NCBI RefSeq assembly: GCF_023101085.1
Contig: NZ_CP064703.1
Coordinates: forward strand, 3,534,001 to 3,598,000
Direction: 5' to 3'
Length of the DNA: 64,000 nt
Origin: Bradyrhizobium sp. 170
GTDB taxonomy: Bacteria; Pseudomonadota; Alphaproteobacteria; Rhizobiales; Xanthobacteraceae
In this document: piece after piece, positions 17,754-26,607 of the stretch
Numbering within the stretch: the stretch's first letter is position 1
How the letters are laid out: the number at the start of each line of letters is the position of its first letter
Translations under genes and position numbers: made by a program
Notes under the pieces: model-generated
Told to the model about the DNA's origin: nothing
Database searches by the model: none
The model's input: the letters and a program-made list of their open reading frames with translations, nothing else

Positions 17754-18425
17754 TTGCGCCTGCTCGTTGTTGAGGACGATCCGGATCTCAACCGTCAGCT
17801 TACGACGGCTTTGACGGATGCCGGTTATGTGGTCGATCGCGCGTTCGACGGTGAGGAGGGGCATTTCCTCGGTGACAGCGAACCTTATGACGCCGTCGTG
17901 CTCGACATCGGGCTGCCCAAGATGGACGGCATCTCGGTCCTGGAGGCGTGGCGCCGCGGCGGCCGCGCGATGCCGGTCCTGATCCTCACCGCGCGCGACC
18001 GCTGGAGCGACAAGGTGCAGGGGTTTGACGCCGGCGCCGACGACTATGTCGCCAAGCCGTTCCACCTCGAAGAAGTGCTGGCGCGAATTCGCGCTCTGTT
18101 GCGCCGCTCCACCGGTCACGCCCAGTCGGAACTGACCTGCGGTCCGGTGTCGCTGGATACGCGCACCGGCCGGGTCAGCGTCTCCGGCAATCCGATCAAG
18201 ATGACCTCGCACGAATATCGCCTGCTGGCCTACCTGATGCATCACACCGGGCGTGTGGTGTCGCGCACCGAACTGGTCGAGCATCTCTACGATCAGGACT
18301 TCGATCGCGACTCCAACACCATCGAAGTGTTCGTCGGCCGCATCCGCAAGAAGCTCGACGTCGACATCATCCAGACCGTGCGCGGGCTCGGCTATCTGCT
18401 GACGCCGCCGTCGCCCGGCAACTGA
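17754..18425 (+). CDS. OmpR-family response regulator (PhoP/FeuP-like)
   Basis: A 223-residue two-component regulator. The receiver domain (1-115) has the acidic pair in LLVVEDDPD, the phospho-acceptor Asp51 in VVLDIGLPKMDG, and Lys in DYVAKPFHLEE. The C-terminal winged-helix domain (125-220) includes MTSHEYRLLAYLMHHTGRVVS and VFVGRIRKKL. A TTG start at 17754 is chosen because TGGAGG lies five bases upstream and the protein then begins (M)RLLVVEDD as in the family. The sensor kinase gene follows. Close relatives are the PhoP/FeuP regulators of rhizobia, which respond to envelope or osmotic stress; the signal here is not shown by the sequence. Confidence 0.92.
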   Translation: MRLLVVEDDPDLNRQLTTALTDAGYVVDRAFDGEEGHFLGDSEPYDAVVLDIGLPKMDGISVLEAWRRGGRAMPVLILTARDRWSDKVQGFDAGADDYVAKPFHLEEVLARIRALLRRSTGHAQSELTCGPVSLDTRTGRVSVSGNPIKMTSHEYRLLAYLMHHTGRVVSRTELVEHLYDQDFDRDSNTIEVFVGRIRKKLDVDIIQTVRGLGYLLTPPSPGN

Positions 18426-18445
18426 TGAGCCTTGCTCTTTTATTC

Positions 18446-18521
18446 GAGCATGATCTTATCCGAAGGCCAGTCTCCATCCGCAGGATTGGAGCCTGGGGAT
18501 ACGCTTTTCGGGATCTTGCTC
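18446..18521. repeat. Palindromic REP-like element (GAGCATGATC type)
   Basis: A 76-base imperfect inverted repeat: GAGCATGATCTTATCCGAA on the left and TTTTCGGGATCTTGCTC on the right. The same arms recur at 38360-38408, so this is a dispersed repeat, common between genes in Bradyrhizobium and relatives. It lies between the response regulator stop and the kinase start, and may form a stem-loop in the bicistronic transcript. Confidence 0.75.
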
Positions 18522-18523
18522 TG

Positions 18524-19897
18524 ATGCGCGGAAGTTCGCTCGCCACGCGGTTGTTCCTGTCGGCGACCGCGTGGGTGGTCGTGATCCTGGTCATAACAGG
18601 CGTGATCCTGTCGTCGGTCTATCGGAACGCGACCGAGCGCGCCTTCGACCGCCGCCTCAACCTCTACCTCCGCACCCTGATCGCCGAAGTTGCAACCCCG
18701 GACGAGCCGCCCGACCACCAGTTCCAGTCGCTCGGTGAGCCGCTGTTCGAATTGCCGCTGTCCGGCTGGTACTGGCAGATCGTCCGTACCGACGAGAAGG
18801 CCGAGACGCGGGCGTCGCGTTCGCTGTGGGACAAGAAGCTGCCGAAGCTCGAGGAGATCGGCGCGGAGCTGACCCCCGCCGGCATCCGTCTTGGTTACGT
18901 CGACGGCCCCGAGGGCCAGAGTCTGCGGGTCGTCGAGCGGCCCGTCGACCTCGGCGCCGACGGCAAATTCCTGGTCAGCGTGGCCGGCGACGCATCCGAG
19001 ATTTTCGACGAAATCCGCGCCTTCGACTATTATCTCGGCGGCACCTTCGCAGCGCTCGGTATCGTGCTGCTCCTGACCACGATCTTCCAGGTCCGCTTCG
19101 GGCTGGCGCCGCTCAAGCGCATTTCGGAATCGATCGCCGACATCCGCTCCGGCCGCGCCGAACGGCTGGAAGGTGAGTTTCCCGTCGAGATCGCGCCTCT
19201 GGCGCGCGAGACCAACGCGCTGATCGACGCCAACCGCGAGATCGTCGAGCGCGCGCGTACCCATGTCGGCAATCTCGCCCACGCCATCAAGACGCCGCTC
19301 TCGGTCATCGTCAACGAGGCTTCCGCCCACGCGGTAGATCCCTTTGCCAGCAAGGTCTTGGAGCAGGCCGATGTGATGCGGGATCAAGTGGCGCATCATC
19401 TGGAACGGGCGCGTATCGCCGCGCGCGTCACCATCGTCGGCACCGTCACCGAGGTCGCGCCCGCCATCGAGGCGCTGCGGCGGACCATGGAAAAGATCCA
19501 TTGGGATCGCGGCATCACGATCGCGGCGAAGGCTGATCCCTTGGCCAAGTTCCGCGGCGAGCGTCAGGACCTCGAGGAGATGGCCGGTAATCTGGTCGAC
19601 AATGCCTGCAAATGGGCGGCCTCGCAGGTCTTCGTCGAGGTCAGGGTAGAGCCGCCGCCAGAGCCCCGTGCCGGGCCGCGGCTCCGGATCATTGTCGATG
19701 ACGATGGCCGCGGATTGTCCGCCGCCGAGCGCGCGCAGGTGTCCCGGCGCGGCCAGCGGCTGGACGAGTCCAAGCCGGGGTCCGGGCTCGGGCTTTCGAT
19801 CGTGGTCGATCTCGCCGCCCTCTATGGCGGCAGCCTGGTCCTGGGTGATGCCCCGATCGGCGGGTTGCGGGCGGAACTGGTGCTGCCGGGGGTCTGA
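18524..19897 (+). CDS. Sensor histidine kinase (PhoQ/FeuQ-like)
   Basis: A 457-residue inner-membrane kinase. Transmembrane helix 1 (8-31) and helix 2 (about 170-190) flank a periplasmic domain of roughly 135 residues. HAMP-like sequence follows, then the H-box with His253 in NLAHAIKTPLSVI, the N-box LVDNACKWAA, and G-boxes DDDGRGLS and PGSGLGLSIV. It should phosphorylate the response regulator encoded just upstream. The frame is open from an ATG at 18425 that overlaps the regulator stop, but those 33 extra codons run through a palindromic repeat, so ATG 18524 is the more credible start. If the upstream ATG is used, the repeat has become coding. Confidence 0.9.
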   Translation: MRGSSLATRLFLSATAWVVVILVITGVILSSVYRNATERAFDRRLNLYLRTLIAEVATPDEPPDHQFQSLGEPLFELPLSGWYWQIVRTDEKAETRASRSLWDKKLPKLEEIGAELTPAGIRLGYVDGPEGQSLRVVERPVDLGADGKFLVSVAGDASEIFDEIRAFDYYLGGTFAALGIVLLLTTIFQVRFGLAPLKRISESIADIRSGRAERLEGEFPVEIAPLARETNALIDANREIVERARTHVGNLAHAIKTPLSVIVNEASAHAVDPFASKVLEQADVMRDQVAHHLERARIAARVTIVGTVTEVAPAIEALRRTMEKIHWDRGITIAAKADPLAKFRGERQDLEEMAGNLVDNACKWAASQVFVEVRVEPPPEPRAGPRLRIIVDDDGRGLSAAERAQVSRRGQRLDESKPGSGLGLSIVVDLAALYGGSLVLGDAPIGGLRAELVLPGV

Positions 19898-20058
19898 ACG
19901 CCTCGCGCGGCCGATTACCTGGGGTTGATGGGGCGGTATCCGGCAATGCCCGGTGTGGATTTCGCTATTCCTAACGACTTCTTAACGCGCACCCTTCTAA
20001 GATTGGCGGCGGGCGCGCTTTGCCGTCCACATGACACACGCATATCCACACCAGGCGA

Positions 20059-21465
20059 ATGAGTCAGACATCGACCGAGCGGCTGAGGGACTATCTCGCC
20101 CAGCTCCCGCCCCAATCGCAGGCGCTGCTGATGCGGGAGTTCGAGCGCGCCATTGAGCGCGGCGAGGACATCGCCGTCGCCAATTTCGTGCTCGAGCAGC
20201 TCCGCAAGGTCGTGCGCGGAACCGAGGAAGACGACGAGGCGCGTCCGCGGACCGACGATCCGGCGCGCCTGCTGTATGGTCCGCTCGAGCCTTTTCTCGT
20301 CGAGAGCAATTTTCCCGTCAGGGCCGGGCAGGTCCGGCGTGCATCGCTGCTGCCGGTCTGGCAATGGCTGGACCGCGACGGGGCGCCCGATGCTGCGCGC
20401 GCATTCGAAACCGCGCTCGCCGAGATCAGGCAGAGCGGCAGCAACGCCGGCCTCGAAGGTGCAACCCGCAAGTTCCAGCTCGCCGCAGCCGACGCGATCA
20501 TCAAGATCGCCACGCCGGTCGCGGGCGACGACAGGCAGCGGGCGCTCGCCCGTATCGGCCCGCCCAATGTCGTCGAGGACTTGTTGTCGATCGGAGGCGT
20601 GCTGCGGGCGCGCGAGACGCTGGATACGCTCGGCAGCCGGATGCCTGGCCAGATGCGGGTATTTTCCGAAGCCCAGATTGCGTCGGTAGGTGCGGCGCTC
20701 AACGTTCCCTCGTTGCAGACGCCGCAATTGCTGCCGTTCGCGCTGTCGCTGATCATGCAGCGGCTGGCGCAGCCGTGGCAGATCATCCGTCTCGCGATCA
20801 AGATGGCGGCGTCCGATGACGAGATCCGCGTGGCCGCCACGCCCTACGGCATCGCCGTCACGATCGCGCTGCACGATCTCTCGTTCCTCACGGCCTGCCT
20901 GCGCACGGACATCAGGCGCAGCCATTTCGACAATGTCGGCGAGCAATTGAAAATCCTGCACGATGGCGTGCGCGGGCTACGCACCGAGCTTGATCTGCGC
21001 AACGATTCCGCGTGGGGCCGCCAGCTCACCTCGATCCGCGCCGAAATTTCCAATTCGCTGCAGTCGGAGATCGAGAGCGTTCCCGGCCGGGTCCGCCGCA
21101 TCCTGCGCCAGCGCGCCGACAAGGATATCGCCTCCGCGCCCAAGATCGACGCCTCGGAGGTCGATGAGATCGTCGCCCTGATCGACTTCGTGGCGGTGTG
21201 CCGCACCTATGCCAGCGAACTCGCCATCAACGAGGTGACCTTGCGGACCTATTCCGACCTGCAGCATTACGTCGAGCGATCCACCGAGAGCCTGGTGCAG
21301 GCGCTGCGTGGCGGCGACACCAAGGCGCGCGCCTACCGCCAGATGCAGGCCCAGGCGGCGATCCGCTTCTGCGAAATCCTGTTCGGCCATGACTATGCGT
21401 CGCTGATGAGCAGGGCGGCCGAAAATGCCGTGACCGGCGAGCGCAAGACGACCAGGGCGAGCTAG
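20059..21465 (+). CDS. Conserved hypothetical protein, largely helical
   Basis: A 468-residue soluble protein with no recognised domain. It is strongly alpha-helical and Ala/Arg/Leu-rich: an N-terminal segment (RLRDYLAQLPPQSQALLMREFERAIERGED) and C-terminal helices with heptad-like spacing (ELDLRNDSAWGRQLTSIRAEI). No signal peptide or membrane segment is seen. It stands alone, 160 bases after the kinase gene. Proteins of this appearance are widespread in Bradyrhizobium and unannotated; no function should be inferred. Confidence 0.7.
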   Translation: MSQTSTERLRDYLAQLPPQSQALLMREFERAIERGEDIAVANFVLEQLRKVVRGTEEDDEARPRTDDPARLLYGPLEPFLVESNFPVRAGQVRRASLLPVWQWLDRDGAPDAARAFETALAEIRQSGSNAGLEGATRKFQLAAADAIIKIATPVAGDDRQRALARIGPPNVVEDLLSIGGVLRARETLDTLGSRMPGQMRVFSEAQIASVGAALNVPSLQTPQLLPFALSLIMQRLAQPWQIIRLAIKMAASDDEIRVAATPYGIAVTIALHDLSFLTACLRTDIRRSHFDNVGEQLKILHDGVRGLRTELDLRNDSAWGRQLTSIRAEISNSLQSEIESVPGRVRRILRQRADKDIASAPKIDASEVDEIVALIDFVAVCRTYASELAINEVTLRTYSDLQHYVERSTESLVQALRGGDTKARAYRQMQAQAAIRFCEILFGHDYASLMSRAAENAVTGERKTTRAS

Positions 21466-21488
21466 AGCCCCGTTTCGATCCTATCGCT

Positions 21489-21929
21489 TCATGCCTTGCG
21501 TCGATCCTTGGCCTCGCGAAGGAATTCGGCGAAGGCCTTGAGGGATACATCGGAAACATGATGTTCGATGCCCTCGGCGTCGGCCTCTGCGGCCTCCTGC
21601 GGAACACCTAGCGCCAGCAGGACATCCACCACCAGACGGTGACGGGCGCGGACGCGCTTGGCGAGACTCTCGCCCTTTTCGGTGAGGAATACCCCGCGAT
21701 AGGGGCGGGCCGTCACCAGATCTTCGCGCTTCAACCGCGCAATGGTGTCGATCGCCGTCGGGTGCGACACGCCCAGCCTGCGCGCAATGTCGGTAGGGCG
21801 TGCCTCGCCGGTCGTTCCGAGCAGGTCGGAGATGAGTTCGACATAATCTTCCAGAACCGCGGTTGATCGCGCCGTCCGTGCCTTTCCGAAGCGGCGCGCC
21901 TGCGTCTGTTCGGTCGGCAGCGGCTGCAT
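21489..21929 (-). CDS. mntR: DtxR/MntR-family metal-dependent transcriptional regulator
   Basis: A 146-residue DNA-binding protein. The winged helix-turn-helix covers about residues 24-85 (YVELISDLLGTTGEARPTDIARRLGVSHPTAIDTIARL). The metal-binding and dimerisation part follows, with RHRLVVDVLLALGV, a Glu-rich ADAEGIEHHVSD and the paired His. This is the short MntR form without an SH3 domain. Such regulators bind Mn(II) and repress manganese uptake genes. The start at 21929 gives the usual length; an earlier start at 22055 would add an unlike basic tail. It is divergent from a TonB-dependent receptor gene, which may be a target, but mntH, the usual target, is not in the window. Confidence 0.85.
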   Translation of the reverse strand: MQPLPTEQTQARRFGKARTARSTAVLEDYVELISDLLGTTGEARPTDIARRLGVSHPTAIDTIARLKREDLVTARPYRGVFLTEKGESLAKRVRARHRLVVDVLLALGVPQEAAEADAEGIEHHVSDVSLKAFAEFLREAKDRRKA

Positions 21930-22121
21930 CGGTTTGGCCCGATCTGTCGAGGGCTTGCGCAACTCTGCACCTTTCAGGCGAATCCATCGAGACGGGCGGA
22001 CCATGGCGCGCTGCCGAGCACATTGCAAGTTTAGCGCCCTGTCACTGATCTGCAACAGACCAACGCCGGCCGGGCGAGGCCCAGCCGCTGCGCCTTGACA
22101 GCTAACGGTGGAGCATTAATG

Positions 22122-22145
22122 TGTAGCCTTACCTACGTTTTGGTG
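22122..22145. promoter_or_regulatory. Putative operator/promoter element shared with exbB
   Basis: A 24-base sequence (TGTAGC, then ACCTACGT, then TTGGTG) lies about 50 bases before the TonB-dependent receptor start. It matches 21 of 24 positions of the element at 27475-27498 upstream of exbB. The core is a dyad (ACC-N8-GGT around TACGT). Two such copies at the two promoters of one uptake system suggest a common regulator, possibly the adjacent MntR-like protein. This is inference. Confidence 0.5.
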
Positions 22146-22196
22146 TCGCGGCTTATCATGGCGGTATTCCTGTGGCGCGATCGATTGGGGAGGAAT

Positions 22197-25100
22197 ATGC
22201 GCGCGACCAGGATGGCCCTTATGGGCACGTCGGCACTGGCCATGATTTGCCTGAGCCACGTTGCGGCGTTTCCGCAAGCACCAGCACCAACGCCGACGCC
22301 AACGGCGCCTCAGGCGGCTCCTCCTGCCGAACCGCCGGCTCCCGCACCGGCCCCGGCAGCAGGGCAAGCCCCGCCAGGCTCAGCTCCGTCGCAAACGGCG
22401 CCGGCCACCGCGGCCGGACCGACAAGCACGTCGAACGCGCCGGCGGAAATCGATATGCCGCAAGTGACCGTGGAGGGACGCCAGCCCAAGCCAGCGCGGC
22501 GGGCCGCGGGCAACCAGCCCGGTCGGCCTTCAACGACCGTCGCGGCGCCGCTGCCAAATCCTGCGCCGGTGACCGCGCCGGCATCGCCTTTCAATCCACC
22601 ATTCGCTCCGCTATCGACGATCGGAAGCGGACAAGTTCAGTCCGGCAGCAGCAACGGCGGATTCGGCAGCCTGTTCACCAATATGCCGGGTGCTACTTCC
22701 GCAGGCTTGGCCACGGAATCCTCGCGCCCCGTCCTGCGCGGTTTGACCGACGCGAAGGTCCGCATCCAGGAGAACGGCGTCGGCGCGGTCGATGTGTCTG
22801 ACATCGCGCAGGACCACGCGGTGCCGATCGACCCTCTCGCCATTCAGAAGGTCGACATCGTTCGTGGACCGGGCGCGCTCCGCTTCGGCTCGCAAGCCGT
22901 CGGCGGCGTCGTCGACGTCAACAACAACCGGATTCCGACCGCCGCGCCGCTCGGGGGAGTGGCCGCGGAACTGAGGTCGGGCGTGACCAGCGTCAACAGG
23001 GGATGGGAGAGCGGGCTCTTGCTGGATGCAGGCGGCCGCAACGCCGCCGTTCACGCCGACATCTACGGGCGATCCTCCGGCGATTACGGCGTCCCGAGCT
23101 ACCCCTATCTCGTTCCGCCAGTCCCTGCGCCAGCCTTCAACGGCAAGCAGCCGAATTCGGCCTCGCAGAGTGCGGGCGCGGCGGTCGGCGGCTCCTGGCT
23201 TTTCGACGGCGGTTATGCCGGCATCGCCGTCTCGCGCTTCACCAGCGACTATTACGTCCCCGGTATTGCGACCGCGGCTGCCCGTCAGCACAACGACCTC
23301 GAGCAAACCAAGATCAGCTCCAAAGGCGAGTATCGTCCGGACGCGAGCGCACTGGCGGCCGTCAGGTACTGGACCGGATATTCGGAGTACCGCCACGACG
23401 AGACGGTGCTCGGCACGGCCGGATTCCAGGAGATTACGGCCACCTTCAAGAACAAGCAGACCGAGGGCAAGCTCGAGTTCGAGTTGGCGCCGTTCGCCAC
23501 GCCGTTGGGTCCGCTGACCAGCATTGTCGGCGCGCAGGGCGCCTACCAGCAACTGGATACCGCGGGCCAGGCGATCTTGCTTCCGGCCCAAACAAGGACG
23601 GCGGCGGCGTACTTCCTCAATGAAGTCAGGCATACGGATACGCTGCGCACGCAGTTGGCTGGACGCATCGAGGGGGTCAATGTTGCGGGAACGGCGTTCA
23701 CTTTCCCGCCGAATTTTCTCCCGCCGCCGAATGAACCGGGCAGCGTCGCGGCCAAGCTCGACTTCATGCCGAAGAGCATCAGCTTCGGCATCATCAAGGA
23801 TCTTCCATCCTCGCTGGTCGCGAGCCTGACGCTGCAGCGTGTCGAGCGTGCGCCGCGCGCCCTCGAACTGTTCGCGCAAGGGCCCGATGGTTCGGAGAAG
23901 ACGTTCAAGATCGGCAACGCGAACCTCGGAATTGAAACGGCGCAGACGGCGGAAATCGGCCTGAAGCGCACGGATGGTGATTTCAGGTTCGCCGCGAACG
24001 CCTACTACACCGCGTACGACAAGTTCATTTTCTCGCGCGCCACTGGTATCTTTTGCCAGGAAACGTTTGCTACATGCGGGGCCGGCACCGACTACATCCA
24101 GGTGAATTACGATCAGCGCGACGCAACCTTCCGCGGCGGCGAACTGGCCTGGCAATGGGACGCCACGCGGCTCGCCGACGGCACGCTCGGCATCGATGGC
24201 CAGTATGATGTCGTGCGGGCGACGTTCACCGACGGCAGCAACGTGCCGCGCATTCCTCCGATGCGTCTCGGCGGCGGCGTCTACTGGCGCAACGACAAGT
24301 GGTTCGTGCGAGCAGGCTGGCTGCATGCATTTGCGCAGAATGACATTCCGCAGTTCGACACCACGACGCCCGGATACGATCTGGTCAAGGTGCAGGTCGA
24401 ACACCGGAAGTTCTGGAAGGATTCGCCGTGGGGGGCAGTCGAGGTCGCGACCGGTCTGGTTGGCGACAATCTGCTCAACGCCAACATTCGCAACTCCGTT
24501 CAATTCCACAAGGACGAGATTCTGCAGCCCGGACGCGGCTTCAAGCTATTTCTCAACGTCAAATACGGCGTCGACCGGCCGAGTGGACCGCCCGGCACCT
24601 GGATCGGTGCGAAGCGGCCGGCTGCCAACGGCTTCTTCAAGAGCCCCGCGGCCGAGGCGGCCTGGAATTGGGCGGGCATCTATGCCGGCGGTAATGTCGG
24701 ATATCTGAGGGGCGAGGGGGTTACCAACGCCGCGTTCAACGACGCGGCAACCGCTGCATCGCTTTCCGGAGCCCGCCTGTCGGCTACCGACAACACCGCG
24801 AGCTTTGGCGTTCAGTCCGGCTATAACTGGACGTCGGGCAGAATTCTGGCGGGCATCGAGGGAGATTTTGATTACCGCGATCAGCGCGGACGCAGCGCCA
24901 CCATCTGTCCCGGCAATATCTGCAACCCGGCGCTCGCTCCGCTTGACGCTAGCGTAACGGCAAGCCTGGATTATCGTCTGGGCTGGGTTGCCTCGGTTCG
25001 CGGTCGCGTCGGAACGCTCGTGACGCCGGACCTGCTTGCCTACGCCACCGCGGGCGTACCGTTCGGCAAGATCACGACGTCAACTTCCGTCGCGGGTTTC

Positions 25101-25367
25101 GATAATGCGGGTGTCGCGACGACGGCGTCCCTGGATCGGCACCTGTATCGCTTCGGCTGGGCCGTGGGCGCCGGTTTGGAGACGCGGCTGACGGGCAACT
25201 GGACCGGAAAGCTCGAATATCTTCACATGGATTTCGGTTCGGTGCGTTCGACGCCGTCTACGGCTGCCGATACAGCGGTTGCATTCGATGCCAACACGCG
25301 GGTGACCAGCGACGGGGTCAGGATCGGAGTGAACTACAAGTTCGGCGGCAGCATCATCGTCGACTAA
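22197..25367 (+). CDS. TonB-dependent receptor fused to a C-terminal Omp25-like barrel
   Basis: A 1056-residue outer-membrane protein. A signal peptide (1-24) is followed by a Pro/Ala-rich stretch (25-90) and a TonB-box-like MPQVTVEGR. The plug and 22-strand barrel span about 100-790; the plug has ENGVGAVDVSDIAQDHAVPID and IVRGPGALRFGSQAVGGVVDV, a pattern like ZnuD-type receptors. The receptor domain ends in a typical last strand (FKLFLNVKYGV), yet a 30-residue linker continues into a full eight-strand Omp25/Omp31-like domain (about 822-1056) starting WNWAGIYAGGNVGYL and ending IGVNYKF. The ATG at 22197 has an ideal GGGGAGGAAT ribosome site. ExbB, ExbD and TonB are encoded 3 kb away on the other strand. 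The substrate is probably a metal or metal complex. Confidence 0.88.
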   Translation: MRATRMALMGTSALAMICLSHVAAFPQAPAPTPTPTAPQAAPPAEPPAPAPAPAAGQAPPGSAPSQTAPATAAGPTSTSNAPAEIDMPQVTVEGRQPKPARRAAGNQPGRPSTTVAAPLPNPAPVTAPASPFNPPFAPLSTIGSGQVQSGSSNGGFGSLFTNMPGATSAGLATESSRPVLRGLTDAKVRIQENGVGAVDVSDIAQDHAVPIDPLAIQKVDIVRGPGALRFGSQAVGGVVDVNNNRIPTAAPLGGVAAELRSGVTSVNRGWESGLLLDAGGRNAAVHADIYGRSSGDYGVPSYPYLVPPVPAPAFNGKQPNSASQSAGAAVGGSWLFDGGYAGIAVSRFTSDYYVPGIATAAARQHNDLEQTKISSKGEYRPDASALAAVRYWTGYSEYRHDETVLGTAGFQEITATFKNKQTEGKLEFELAPFATPLGPLTSIVGAQGAYQQLDTAGQAILLPAQTRTAAAYFLNEVRHTDTLRTQLAGRIEGVNVAGTAFTFPPNFLPPPNEPGSVAAKLDFMPKSISFGIIKDLPSSLVASLTLQRVERAPRALELFAQGPDGSEKTFKIGNANLGIETAQTAEIGLKRTDGDFRFAANAYYTAYDKFIFSRATGIFCQETFATCGAGTDYIQVNYDQRDATFRGGELAWQWDATRLADGTLGIDGQYDVVRATFTDGSNVPRIPPMRLGGGVYWRNDKWFVRAGWLHAFAQNDIPQFDTTTPGYDLVKVQVEHRKFWKDSPWGAVEVATGLVGDNLLNANIRNSVQFHKDEILQPGRGFKLFLNVKYGVDRPSGPPGTWIGAKRPAANGFFKSPAAEAAWNWAGIYAGGNVGYLRGEGVTNAAFNDAATAASLSGARLSATDNTASFGVQSGYNWTSGRILAGIEGDFDYRDQRGRSATICPGNICNPALAPLDASVTASLDYRLGWVASVRGRVGTLVTPDLLAYATAGVPFGKITTSTSVAGFDNAGVATTASLDRHLYRFGWAVGAGLETRLTGNWTGKLEYLHMDFGSVRSTPSTAADTAVAFDANTRVTSDGVRIGVNYKFGGSIIVD

Positions 25368-25424
25368 CCGTCGAAGCGATACGCCGCGACCAGACCACCA
25401 GTGGGGTAGCGTCTGTCGTCTGCT

Positions 25425-26180
25425 CTATTTGACGGTGAAGCGGATCGGCTGCCGCACGACCACGAATTCGCCGGGAAATGTTGCGGGCGGCGCGGGGAAG
25501 GGCTGCGCGCGCTTGAGGAGCGCAATGGATTCCTCGTCAAGGGCGTTGGAGCCCGAACTTTGAGTCACGCGGGCGTTGATCACCATCCCCTTGCGATCAA
25601 GCGTAAACGACACCTGCGCCGTCCCTTGCTCGCGCCGCGACCGCGCGGCCTCCGGATATCGCTTGTTCTTTTCAACCAGGGCGAGGACCTGGGTTCGCCA
25701 TGTCACCACGGCCTCCAAATTTTTGTCATTCGGCACACCCTGGGTAGGTGCCACGGCTGCCGGCGCGATCCGATCGGCGATTGCAGACGGGGCTGAGGTC
25801 GTGGCGGCCGCGGCCTGCTGCTGCGGCGTCACGTCCGGATGCGGCTTGGCCTGCAGCGTCACCGCTGCGTCGGGATCGGGAGCGGGCGGCAGCTCGGGCG
25901 TTTCATCGGGCGGCGTCTCGTCCGGCTTTGCCACCGGCTGCGCTTCCGACATCACCTGTTCCGGACCGGGTGCGATGTCGGTCGGCGTGGTCGAGGGGGC
26001 TGCCGGCAGCGGCGCCAGATCGACTACGACTGCGCCTGATGGTTCGGCCGCCGCGATGTCGTCGGCATGGCGCCAGGTGGCGAGCGTCGCGGTCAATCCG
26101 GCATAGACGCTCAGCACGGCGAGGCTGCTGAACATCCATCGCCGCAGGTCGGAACGATCTTCGGCCGCAAGCTCGATCAT
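25425..26180 (-). CDS. tonB: Energy transducer TonB
   Basis: A 251-residue TonB-family protein. One N-terminal membrane helix (14-36) is followed by a Pro/Ala-rich periplasmic spacer (about 45-165) with repeated Pro-Asp-Glu segments. The C-terminal TonB domain (165-251) has LALVEKNKRYPEAARSR, GTAQVSFTLDRKGMVINARVTQSSG and ALDEESIALLKRAQPFPAPP. It would transmit proton-motive energy from ExbBD to outer-membrane receptors such as the one at 22197. The ATG overlaps the exbD stop (ATGA), giving an exbB-exbD-tonB operon. Confidence 0.93.
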   Translation of the reverse strand: MIELAAEDRSDLRRWMFSSLAVLSVYAGLTATLATWRHADDIAAAEPSGAVVVDLAPLPAAPSTTPTDIAPGPEQVMSEAQPVAKPDETPPDETPELPPAPDPDAAVTLQAKPHPDVTPQQQAAAATTSAPSAIADRIAPAAVAPTQGVPNDKNLEAVVTWRTQVLALVEKNKRYPEAARSRREQGTAQVSFTLDRKGMVINARVTQSSGSNALDEESIALLKRAQPFPAPPATFPGEFVVVRQPIRFTVK

Positions 26181-26602
26181 AGCGGTGAGGCTTGCTCCAT
26201 TCCGACCAGGGCGACCTTCAGGTAGCCGGCGGTGCGCAGCATGTTCATGACCTGCATCACCTCGCCATACGGGACGAGCTTGTCGGCGCGCAGGAAAATA
26301 CGGGTATCCTTCTGGCCGCTGGTGCTCGCATCGAGCACGCCGGGCAGCGCGCCGCGGCCCACGGTTTCGTTGCCGACGGAGAGCGACAGGTCCGGCTTCA
26401 CGGTCAGGTAGACCGGCTTGTCCGGCCGCGGCTGCGGCTGTGCGTTCGAGGCCGGAAGATCGACGGCGATATCAACGGTCGCAAGCGGGGCTGCGACCAT
26501 GAAGATGATGAGCAGAACGAGAATGACGTCGATGAACGGCGTCACATTGATCTCATGGACCTCGGCGAGATCGCCATTACCCTGGTTCAGACTGGCGGCC
26601 AT
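26177..26602 (-). CDS. exbD: Biopolymer transport protein ExbD
   Basis: A 141-residue ExbD/TolR protein. The single membrane helix carries the conserved proton-pathway Asp in NVTPFIDVILVLLIIFMVAAP. The periplasmic domain contains LSVGNETVGRGALPGVLD and IFLRADKLVPYGEVMQVMNMLRTAG. It pairs with ExbB, encoded five bases upstream, in the motor that energises TonB; the tonB start overlaps its stop codon. Confidence 0.95.
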   Translation of the reverse strand: MAASLNQGNGDLAEVHEINVTPFIDVILVLLIIFMVAAPLATVDIAVDLPASNAQPQPRPDKPVYLTVKPDLSLSVGNETVGRGALPGVLDASTSGQKDTRIFLRADKLVPYGEVMQVMNMLRTAGYLKVALVGMEQASPL

Positions 26603-26607
26603 GGCTG

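Noticed and set aside
18425..18524. N-terminal 33-residue extension of the histidine kinase
   Set aside because: It coincides with a palindromic repeat and precedes the first membrane helix without adding a recognisable feature; the downstream ATG is preferred.
22611..24509. A 632-codon minus-strand frame inside the TonB receptor gene
   Set aside because: It is antisense to a gene with unmistakable receptor motifs; the translation is Arg/Asp/Val-rich and typical of the reverse frame of GC-rich coding DNA.
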